Below the pieces are notes generated by a model, which did not search any database, was not told where the DNA came from, and saw only the letters and a list, made by a program, of their open reading frames with translations. A DNA stretch of 7,551 nt, taken from the NCBI GenBank assembly GCA_023264755.1, contig JAHFVB010000243.1, forward strand, positions 1 to 7,551, given 5' to 3'. This stretch comes from Mycobacterium sp. Its GTDB lineage: Bacteria > Actinomycetota > Actinomycetes > Mycobacteriales > Mycobacteriaceae. Both the position numbers and the translations under genes were made by a program. This document shows positions 1 to 5,234 of the stretch, one piece after another. Position 1 is the first letter of the stretch. Every line of letters starts with the position of its first letter.

Positions 1-364
1 ACACCCGGTCGTCGAGCGAGAAGGCCCCGCGCTCGACCAGCATGTGCACCACCGTCGTCGAGATGGCCTTGGCCGCCGAGTACACGACGAACGGGGTTTG
101 CGTTGTGACGGCTATCTTTTCGGCATCGGGGTGGTCTTCGGGCCCGTTGCCCCAGCCATGGCCGATCGCCCGGTTCAGCACGACCTTGCCATTGCGCCGC
201 ACGCACACCTGGATGGCTGGGTGCATCCCGGCCGAGTACCAGTGTCGGGTGGCCTGCCAGACCCGTTCGACGGCCGCCGGGTCGACTTCGGAGTGGTCCT
301 CCTGCGCGACCGCGGTGACCGCGTCCAAGTCCTGCGGGACGCGGATGCGGCCCTCGGCCGTCAC
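1..364 (-). CDS. Serine hydrolase, beta-lactamase/class C esterase family (5' part, cut by window edge)
   Basis: Only the first 121 codons lie in the window. The reading frame starts at a GTG (complement of 362-364) and is open to base 1. The visible protein has an N-terminal helical stretch, a strand pair around IQVCVRRNGKVVLNRAIGHG (residues 51-70), and then FVVYSAAKAIS. In that segment S96-A-A-K99 fits the catalytic SxxK motif of class C beta-lactamases, penicillin-binding proteins and EstB/Lip-type esterases, with the typical helix TTVVHMLVERGAFSLDD after it. The Tyr-x-Asn and C-terminal motifs would lie outside the window. No signal peptide is visible, so a cytoplasmic esterase or lipase-like hydrolase is more likely than a secreted antibiotic-degrading enzyme. 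The substrate cannot be told. The start codon overlaps the stop codon of the upstream nitrobindin gene by 4 nt, which implies translational coupling and fixes the start. Confidence 0.85.
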   Translation of the reverse strand, partial: MTAEGRIRVPQDLDAVTAVAQEDHSEVDPAAVERVWQATRHWYSAGMHPAIQVCVRRNGKVVLNRAIGHGWGNGPEDHPDAEKIAVTTQTPFVVYSAAKAISTTVVHMLVERGAFSLDDRV

Positions 365-846
365 GGGTCCACTCTCGTCAGCGTCGCGCCGAGGTGATGC
401 TGCAGTGGCTGGCCGACCGCGCCCATCCGGACGGCATAGTTCAGCTCGGAACCCACGATCCGGAACGAACGAGCCAGAGTGGCAACGTCTTTCGCCGAGG
501 ACGTCTGGCCGATCGAGGTCGCCGCCAGTTCGAGCTCCAGGACGTCGTCGATCGCTGACAGCGTGCCCTCCAGCACCTCGGTGAGGCCCGTCGGATGGGC
601 CAGTACCCATTCGATCCGGCCCGGCCCTGGCACCCTGAGGTAACCGGTCTCGGCGTGCATCGGGCGTCCGTCGTCGACTGACTTCGTGCGCTGTGCATAG
701 CTCAGGAACGGCTTGCCGACGTGGCCGAATGTCACCTCTTCGAGGTAGGAGAACGGTTCGATCGTCGGGTACTCGCCGGACCCGCGGCCCGCCCAGGTGC
801 CCAGTAGCGGGGCGAGCACGGCGACGTCGGGATGGAGCTCGGGCAT
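361..846 (-). CDS. Nitrobindin family heme-binding beta-barrel protein (Rv2717c-like, THAP4-like/DUF1794)
   Basis: This 161-residue protein matches the length and pattern of the nitrobindin family, a ten-stranded fatty-acid-binding-protein-like barrel that binds ferric heme. As I remember the sequence, it is close to M. tuberculosis Rv2717c throughout. The family signature GxWxGxG is present as G16-T-W18-A-G20-R-G22, followed by YPTIEPFSYLEEVTF and HVGKPFLSY. Near the C-terminus GQPLQHHL contains H150/H151; H151 aligns with the conserved histidine expected to be the axial heme ligand. Known members react with NO or peroxynitrite, so a role in handling reactive nitrogen species is the usual inference. 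ATG at 844-846 (complement) lies 44 nt after the anti-sigma gene stop, and the TGA overlaps the GTG of the next gene by 4 nt. There is no signal peptide or membrane segment. Confidence 0.9.
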   Translation of the reverse strand: MPELHPDVAVLAPLLGTWAGRGSGEYPTIEPFSYLEEVTFGHVGKPFLSYAQRTKSVDDGRPMHAETGYLRVPGPGRIEWVLAHPTGLTEVLEGTLSAIDDVLELELAATSIGQTSSAKDVATLARSFRIVGSELNYAVRMGAVGQPLQHHLGATLTRVDP

Positions 847-890
847 GTCGCCAGCCTACGGCGCAGCCCAACGCGCCCGCCGAAGGACGA

Positions 891-1625
891 TCAGTTCAGC
901 GCTCGGGTCTGCAGCAAGACTTCCCCCGTGTCGGCGGAAACGACTTGCACGGAGGCGATTTCGTTGGTCGGTAGCGACACGCCGCCCGTCGTCGCCACGG
1001 CGACCCCCGGCTGCGCCATCCAGGTCGTCAGCCGGGTGTGGCTGCCGTCGCGGCCCACCGCCACCATGGCCAACCTGTCGGCATCGTGCTGATCGGCCCC
1101 CGCCTCCTCGGCGTAAGTGCAGTTCAGTTCGATTCCGGTGCCCCAGCTGTGGCTGACGAGCTGGACGGTCGCCGTCAGTGGGCTGGGCATCACCTGCGTC
1201 ATCGACAGGGTGGGCCCGCCGGCGGCCTGGGTCGGGCCCGGTACTACCGGAGTTGGTCGAATGGCGATGATCAGTCCGATCATCACCGCCGCGGCGGCCG
1301 CGAGGCCTCCGCCCCATGTCAACATCCTGGCCCGGCGGCGCCGTCGGCCGATGGTGTTCAGCACGGCGTCGAGGAGTTCGGGGCGCGGTCCGGGTAGCTC
1401 GCCGTCGAGCGGGTTGCCTGCGTCGATCGCCTCGACGTCGGACCTGCTCAGTTGGCCCAGCAGCGCAGGCATGCCGGCAAGTTCGGCCACCGCACGGCGG
1501 CAGGGCGCGCAGCCGCTCAGATGCCCCTCGAACTCGCGGCGCTCGGCCGCCGAGAGCGCCCCCAGCACGTAGGCGGCGTCCCACGTCGCGTACTGATCGC
1601 CACGCGGCTCGCGGAGGTCGGTCAT
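891..1625 (-). CDS. RslA-like zinc-binding transmembrane anti-sigma factor
   Basis: This 244-residue protein has the architecture of a mycobacterial ECF anti-sigma factor. The N-terminal cytoplasmic anti-sigma domain (about 1-90) contains YVLGALSAAERREFEGHL and the zinc-binding motif H35-x3-C39-x2-C42 (HLSGCAPC). A basic stop-transfer stretch RRRRRAR (94-100) precedes one membrane segment (about 101-122, rich in Ala, Gly, Val and Ile). The remainder (123-244), Pro/Thr-rich at first, should lie outside the membrane and resembles the C-terminal domain of RskA/RslA-type proteins. RslA binds region 4 of SigL in M. tuberculosis and releases it on oxidation of the zinc-bound cysteines; the present protein is most like that one. 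Its ATG (complement 1623-1625) overlaps the stop of the sigma-like gene by 4 nt, and a GGAG (complement 1633-1636) lies 7 nt upstream. Confidence 0.88.
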   Translation of the reverse strand: MTDLREPRGDQYATWDAAYVLGALSAAERREFEGHLSGCAPCRRAVAELAGMPALLGQLSRSDVEAIDAGNPLDGELPGPRPELLDAVLNTIGRRRRRARMLTWGGGLAAAAAVMIGLIIAIRPTPVVPGPTQAAGGPTLSMTQVMPSPLTATVQLVSHSWGTGIELNCTYAEEAGADQHDADRLAMVAVGRDGSHTRLTTWMAQPGVAVATTGGVSLPTNEIASVQVVSADTGEVLLQTRALN

Positions 1626-1876
1626 CGCTGCACTCCGCGCTGCTCGACCGCGAGCCGCAACGCGTGCAACGCCTCGTGCAGGTGGGCCTTCGCGGCGGCC
1701 TCGGAGCTGTGCTCGCGTCGAGCGATGTCGGCAAGCGACTCGTCGTGGAAGTGCGCCGCGATGATGGCCTGCCGGTGCTCGACGCTCAGCGACCTCAGTG
1801 CGTCATGCACGGTCATCGCGGCCAGGGAACGGCCAGGGAATTCGACGTCAGGCCCGGCTACCTCGGGTGACCTCAT
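1622..1876 (-). CDS. Sigma-70 region 4-only protein (ECF sigma-like, lacks region 2)
   Basis: This 84-residue protein resembles only the C-terminal region 4 of an ECF sigma factor. LRSLSVEHRQAIIAAHFHDE (27-46) matches the usual L-x-x-L-P-x-x-x-R-x-x-x region 4.1 pattern. SLADIARREHSSEAAAKAHL and the helix ending in ALRLAVEQRGV (47-82) match the region 4.2 helix-turn-helix. Region 2, which binds core RNA polymerase and melts the -10 element, is absent. An in-frame TAG (complement 1886-1888) lies just upstream of the ATG, and only 120 bp separate this gene from the divergent one, so nothing is hidden upstream. An AGGA (complement 1884-1887) sits 7 nt before the ATG; a later ATG at codon 21 is the alternative start. 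The recognition helix is Ala- and His-rich where ECF factors usually have G-T-V-K-S-R-L. The gene is coupled by a 4-nt overlap to the anti-sigma gene. It could be a decayed SigL-like factor, or a small binding partner or decoy for the anti-sigma. Confidence 0.78.
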   Translation of the reverse strand: MRSPEVAGPDVEFPGRSLAAMTVHDALRSLSVEHRQAIIAAHFHDESLADIARREHSSEAAAKAHLHEALHALRLAVEQRGVQR

Positions 1877-1953
1877 CGGATCATCCTAAAACCGGTCGCT
1901 GTGGTCGCGCTCAGCTACCCACTGTTCACCACGTCACCGCGCCGCCGAACAAC

Positions 1954-1967
1954 TAGAACGTGTTACA
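1954..1967. promoter_or_regulatory. Candidate KstR operator (sterol-catabolism repressor site)
   Basis: The sequence TAGAACGTGTTACA fits the published KstR consensus TNNAACNNGTTNNA at all eight fixed positions, with the fixed bases arranged as an inverted repeat around a 2-bp centre. KstR is the TetR-family repressor of cholesterol catabolism genes in mycobacteria and is released by a 3-oxo-cholestenoic acid-type CoA thioester. The site lies 29 bp before the ATG of the DUF1295 gene and overlaps a possible -10 element. It is also about 80 bp upstream of the divergent sigma-like gene, which it might affect as well. The repressor itself is not encoded in the window. Confidence 0.7.
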
Positions 1968-1969
1968 TT
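1964..1969 (+). promoter_or_regulatory. Possible -10 element for the DUF1295 gene
   Basis: TACATT fits the mycobacterial TAnnnT -10 pattern and would place a transcription start near 1976, giving a 5' leader of about 20 nt. No convincing -35 hexamer is visible, which is common in mycobacteria. It overlaps the right half of the KstR-type palindrome, the arrangement expected for repression by promoter occlusion. Confidence 0.35.
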
Positions 1970-1987
1970 TTGGTCGCCTTCGGTGAC

Positions 1988-1993
1988 GAGGAG
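1988..1993 (+). promoter_or_regulatory. Ribosome binding site deciding the DUF1295 gene start
   Basis: GAGGAG lies 3 nt before the ATG at 1997. It favours this start over an in-frame ATG at 1901. The upstream one would put the KstR-type site inside the coding region and add 32 residues (Arg/Thr-rich) that are not typical of the family. Confidence 0.6.
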
Positions 1994-1996
1994 ACC

Positions 1997-2878
1997 ATGA
2001 GCAAAGCCCGGTCATTGGTGCTGGTCGCGGGTGCCTACCTGCTCGCCATCGGCGTCGCCGCGGTGTGGCTCGGCTGGGGGCCCAGCACCGGGCGGCTCCT
2101 GCTCGACACGTTGATCGCCGACGTGCTGGCGACGTTGGTGGTGTTCGGCTTCAGCCGCTACTACCGCAACTCCAGCTTCTACGACGCCTACTGGAGCGTC
2201 ATTCCGCCACTGTTGCTGCTCTACTGGTGGAGCCAGGCCGGACCGGGGGTCGACCGACTCCGTTGCGCCTTGGTCGCCGGTGTGGTCGTGCTCTGGGCAA
2301 TCCGCTTGACCTTCAACTGGATTCGCAGCTTCCCCGGACTCCATCACGAAGACTGGCGCTACCCGGTGTTGCGGCGCCGCGCCGGCCGCTGGGAGTTGCT
2401 CGCCGATCTGGTGGCGATCCACCTCGTCCCGACCGTCCAGGTGTTCGTCGGCATGCTCCCGGTGTACGTCGCCGTCACCCGGCCGGGCCCGGGGCTGACG
2501 TGGTTGGCGTGGCTCGCGGCGGTGCTCGGATTGGCGGCCGTCGCGCTGGAGTTCGTCGCCGATCAACAGATGTACGACTTCGTCGCGACGCGGTCCCCCG
2601 GCCAGGCCTGTACCAGCGGGTTGTGGAGTTGGTCGCGGCACCCGAACTACTTCGGCGAGTTCGGCTTCTGGTTCGCGCTGGCGCTGTTCGGCGTCGCGGC
2701 GGCGCCGGCGGAGGCTTGGTGGTTGTTCGTCGGAGCGGCGCTGATGCTCGCGATGTTCCTGTTCGCCAGCATCCCGTTGATGGAGCAGCGCAGCCTGGCC
2801 CGCCGACCCGACTACCAACGGGTCATCGACCGGGTGTCCCGATTCGTACCGCGGCCCCCACGCAGGGCGACCACGTGA
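1997..2878 (+). CDS. DUF1295 family integral membrane protein (steroid 5-alpha-reductase/ICMT-like)
   Basis: This 293-residue, very hydrophobic protein has about six to seven membrane segments (roughly 5-27, 36-52, 67-80, 89-108, 138-160, 168-188, and 222-262 as one or two). The family signature GLWSWSRHPNYFGEF lies at 208-222, with the second conserved block LMEQRSLARRPDYQRVIDRV at 261-280. RHPNYFGE is the hallmark of the DUF1295/steroid 5-alpha-reductase-like fold, also seen in isoprenylcysteine carboxyl methyltransferases and sterol reductases, where it lies in the cofactor-binding part. The exact reaction of DUF1295 proteins is not established, so NADPH-dependent reduction of a steroid or lipid is an inference from the fold. 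A KstR-type operator in front of the gene supports a link to sterol use. The stop overlaps the GTG of the flavoprotein gene by 4 nt. Confidence 0.9.
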   Translation: MSKARSLVLVAGAYLLAIGVAAVWLGWGPSTGRLLLDTLIADVLATLVVFGFSRYYRNSSFYDAYWSVIPPLLLLYWWSQAGPGVDRLRCALVAGVVVLWAIRLTFNWIRSFPGLHHEDWRYPVLRRRAGRWELLADLVAIHLVPTVQVFVGMLPVYVAVTRPGPGLTWLAWLAAVLGLAAVALEFVADQQMYDFVATRSPGQACTSGLWSWSRHPNYFGEFGFWFALALFGVAAAPAEAWWLFVGAALMLAMFLFASIPLMEQRSLARRPDYQRVIDRVSRFVPRPPRRATT

Positions 2879-3984
2879 TCCGCCGGCGGGTAGTCATCGC
2901 CGGACTGGGCGACAGCGGTCTGCTCGCCGCGATCCGGCTCGCCAAGCACGCCGACGTCGTCGGCATATCGACCAAACCGGGACTGGTGAGCGGCCAAGAA
3001 CTCGGGTGGCGGGTCAGCAGACCCGAACACTGGGCCCGGCACAACTGGATCGCGTTCGACAGGTACCGGGGGCTCGACGCCGTCCGGACCGTCCACGGCA
3101 CGCTCACCGGGGTCGACCTGTCGAACCGGACGGTGACCGTCGCCTGCGCAGACGGCTCGACCGCGTCCGAGCCGTACGACGCGCTGGTCATCTCGACCGG
3201 CGTCACCAACGGGTTCTGGCGCCAGCCGAGCCTGCAGACCGCCGCCGAGATCGACGGGGACCTCAAGCGCACCCACGATCGCCTCGCGGCCGCCGCATCG
3301 GTGCTCGTCATCGGTGGGGGTGCCGCTGCGGTCAGCGCCGCGGCGAACGTCGCACTGACCTGGCCGGACAAACGCGTCGCCCTGTACTTCCCCGGCGAAC
3401 GCGCCTTGACCCTGCACCACCCCAGGGCCTGGGAGCGGGTCCGGCGCCGACTCATAGACGCCGGAGTCGAACTGCACCCCGGGCACCGGGCCGTCGTGCC
3501 CGCGGGCTTCGCCGGCGAGGAGCTCACCAGTGCCCCCGTCGAATGGAGCACCGGACAGCCCCCCGCGTCCGCCGACGCCGTGCTGTGGACGATCGGGCGG
3601 GTACGGCCGAACACCGAGTGGTTGCCGCGGGAGCTGCTCGACGACGACGGCTTCGTGCGGGTGACCCCGGAACTGCGGGTCCCCGGTCAGCCAGGCGTCT
3701 TCGCCCTGGGCGACGTGGCCGCCACCGATCCGCTGCGCAGCTCGGCCCGAAACAGAGCCGACGGGCTGTTGGCCCACAACGTCCTGGCCGAATTCGGGGG
3801 CAAGCCACTGCGCACCTACCGTGCCCCGAAGGGCCGCTGGGGTTCGGTGCTCGGCATCCAGCGCGACGGACTCGAGGTGTTCGCCCCCAACGGGTGGGCC
3901 GTCCGGTTCCCGGCGTGGTCGTTCGAGCGGGTGCTGATGCCGTGGATCGTCCGGCGTGGGATCTATGGAGGCGTGCGCGACTAG
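2875..3984 (+). CDS. FAD/NAD(P)-dependent oxidoreductase (NDH-2/AIF-like pyridine nucleotide oxidoreductase)
   Basis: This 369-residue protein has the two-dinucleotide-fold layout. VVIAGLGDSG (6-15) is the N-terminal FAD-binding GxGxxG. YDALVISTGV (101-110) is the conserved strand before the central NAD(P) domain. VLVIGGGAAAV (143-153) is the second GxGxxA/G motif. GVFALGDVAA (274-283) contains the C-terminal G-D that contacts FAD ribityl phosphate. No CxxC redox disulfide is present, so it is not a thioredoxin- or glutathione-reductase type; type II NADH dehydrogenase, AIF/FSP1-like or ferredoxin-reductase-like roles remain possible. No membrane helix is evident, but the C-terminal FPAWSFERVLMPWIVRRG (345-362) could be a membrane-associating amphipathic region. 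The GTG at 2875 is chosen because it forms a GTGA overlap with the DUF1295 stop and places the Rossmann strand at residue 6. The same frame is open much further upstream, but that is the +1 shadow of the preceding gene. Confidence 0.88.
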   Translation: MIRRRVVIAGLGDSGLLAAIRLAKHADVVGISTKPGLVSGQELGWRVSRPEHWARHNWIAFDRYRGLDAVRTVHGTLTGVDLSNRTVTVACADGSTASEPYDALVISTGVTNGFWRQPSLQTAAEIDGDLKRTHDRLAAAASVLVIGGGAAAVSAAANVALTWPDKRVALYFPGERALTLHHPRAWERVRRRLIDAGVELHPGHRAVVPAGFAGEELTSAPVEWSTGQPPASADAVLWTIGRVRPNTEWLPRELLDDDGFVRVTPELRVPGQPGVFALGDVAATDPLRSSARNRADGLLAHNVLAEFGGKPLRTYRAPKGRWGSVLGIQRDGLEVFAPNGWAVRFPAWSFERVLMPWIVRRGIYGGVRD

Positions 3985-3989
3985 CGTTG

Positions 3990-3995
3990 TAGGGT
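3990..3995 (+). promoter_or_regulatory. Possible -10 element for the signalling operon
   Basis: TAGGGT in the 62-bp gap after the flavoprotein gene fits TAnnnT and is preceded by TTG. It would start transcription around 4002 and give a leader of about 45 nt. No clear -35 is seen. It is the only promoter-like sequence I see in the gap, so read-through from the upstream operon cannot be excluded. Confidence 0.25.
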
Positions 3996-4046
3996 CAGCC
4001 CATCGAAACTGGATCGCCCCCAGGTCAGTCCGGCCGAGCCCCCGCA

Positions 4047-5234
4047 GTGTCCGATCCATTGGGCACTCAGGCGCCCCCCGGCCGTCGGTTGACGTTGCTC
4101 CTGGTCGAGGACGACCGGGCCGACGCCCTGCTGGTCGAAGAGTTGATCATCGATGCGAAGGCCGACATCGACATGGTGTTGGCGCGTTCGATGGCCGAGG
4201 CCGAACGGCTGCTGGGGACCAATCAGCCGGACTGTGTGCTGTTGGACCTGAACCTGCCCGACGCGAACGGCATCTCCGCGCTGGACCGCATCGCCAAGAA
4301 GAACGACACGTTGCCCATCGTCGTGCTCACCGGCCTCAACGACGAGCACTTCGGGGTGTCTGCGGTGGCCTCCGGGGCGCAGGATTACTTGGTCAAGGGT
4401 CGCGTCGACCCAGAGATGCTGCGGCGCGCGCTGCTGTACGCCATCGAGCGCAAGCGCGCCGAGCTGACGGCCGTGGAACTGCACGCCAGCCAGCTGACGG
4501 CCAACGAGAACGCCCGGCTGGCCAGGGGGCTGCTGCCCACGCCGCTGCTGCTCGACGATCCGGGTGTCGACATCGTCGCCCAGTACCGTCCGAGCCATCA
4601 GAACGCGATGCTCGGCGGCGACTTCTACGACTTCGTGCAGACCCCCGACCGCACGGTGCACGTGATGGTCGGCGACGTCGCGGGCCATGGCCCCGATGCC
4701 GCGGCGCTGGGCGTGGCCCTGCGCATCGGTTGGCGGGCGCTGACGTTCGCGGGCCTGCGGGGTAACGAGCGGATGCGCCAAATGGAACGGATCCTGCGCG
4801 CGGAGAGGCCGGTGAGCAGTGGCATCTTCGCGACGGTGCTCAGCGTGGCGTTCGCCCCGGACAGCCGCCGCTTCGTCGCGATCCGGGCCGGGCACCCCGG
4901 AGCGCTGTTGCACGGCCCGAACTCCGTCGAGTGGCTGGAACCGCCCGCCGGCCCCGCGCTCGGCCTCAACGGCAACGAATGGCCGCTCAACGAACTGGAA
5001 CTACCGGAGGGCCACGCGCTGGTCCTGCTGACCGACGGCATGTTCGAAGGCCATTCCGGCGAAGGCAACGAGCGGCTCGGGGAGGCCGGGCTGCTGGAGA
5101 TGGCGCGCTCGCTGGCTCACCTGCCGGGCCCGGACTTCGGCAACGCGCTGATCGACGCAGCCGAGGAGCGGGCACACGCACACGGCGGGCTTAGCGACGA
5201 CATCGCCATGGTGCGGGTGGAGCGGACCTGGTGA
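4047..5234 (+). CDS. Response-regulator receiver fused to SpoIIE/PPM-type serine/threonine phosphatase
   Basis: This 395-residue protein has two domains. The receiver (about 15-130) has the acidic pair E21-D22-D23, phosphoacceptor D67 in VLLDLNLPD, T95 in VVLTG and K117 in YLVKG, so all active residues are intact. A helical linker (about 131-165, Arg/Glu/Ala-rich) leads to a SpoIIE-type PP2C domain (about 170-393). Its metal-binding acids are visible in LGGDFYDF (D192), MVGDVAGHG (D210), LLTDGMFEG (D330) and LSDDIAMV (D384/D385). Family members such as RsbU and RssB-like proteins dephosphorylate STAS-type anti-anti-sigma factors, and receiver phosphorylation usually switches the phosphatase. 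No kinase domain or STAS partner is present here. GTG at 4047 is the only plausible start, because an in-frame stop lies at 3990-3992 with no other start codon after it. The Shine-Dalgarno is weak. The stop forms a GTGA overlap with the kinase gene. Confidence 0.93.
   Translation: MSDPLGTQAPPGRRLTLLLVEDDRADALLVEELIIDAKADIDMVLARSMAEAERLLGTNQPDCVLLDLNLPDANGISALDRIAKKNDTLPIVVLTGLNDEHFGVSAVASGAQDYLVKGRVDPEMLRRALLYAIERKRAELTAVELHASQLTANENARLARGLLPTPLLLDDPGVDIVAQYRPSHQNAMLGGDFYDFVQTPDRTVHVMVGDVAGHGPDAAALGVALRIGWRALTFAGLRGNERMRQMERILRAERPVSSGIFATVLSVAFAPDSRRFVAIRAGHPGALLHGPNSVEWLEPPAGPALGLNGNEWPLNELELPEGHALVLLTDGMFEGHSGEGNERLGEAGLLEMARSLAHLPGPDFGNALIDAAEERAHAHGGLSDDIAMVRVERTW

Noticed and set aside
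42..584. Plus-strand open frames over the hydrolase and nitrobindin genes
   Set aside because: They are Arg/Ser/Pro-rich shadow translations with no domain; the minus-strand frames carry recognisable motifs.
1901..1996. In-frame ATG 96 bp upstream of the DUF1295 start
   Set aside because: It would make the KstR-type site and the -10 candidate coding and adds an atypical Arg/Thr-rich leader. The ATG at 1997 has a GAGGAG just upstream.
1877..1996. Missing sigma region 2, hidden by a frameshift upstream of the region 4 gene
   Set aside because: Only 120 bp lie before the divergent gene, too short for region 2, and no matching residues appear in the minus-strand frames.
1877..1996. SigL-type autoregulatory promoter for the sigma-like operon (TGAAC...CGTG-type)
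   Set aside because: A TGAACA occurs on the minus strand, but no properly spaced -10 partner is convincing, so it is not annotated.
2065..2874. Long open frame upstream of and continuous with the FAD oxidoreductase, suggesting a 639-residue protein
   Set aside because: It is the +1 shadow of the DUF1295 gene: Arg-rich translation with no domain. The Rossmann motif begins right after the GTG at 2875, which overlaps the preceding stop.
2812..4059. 415-codon minus-strand open frame antisense to the flavoprotein
   Set aside because: Same artefact; the translation shows no domain, whereas the plus-strand frame has both dinucleotide-binding motifs.
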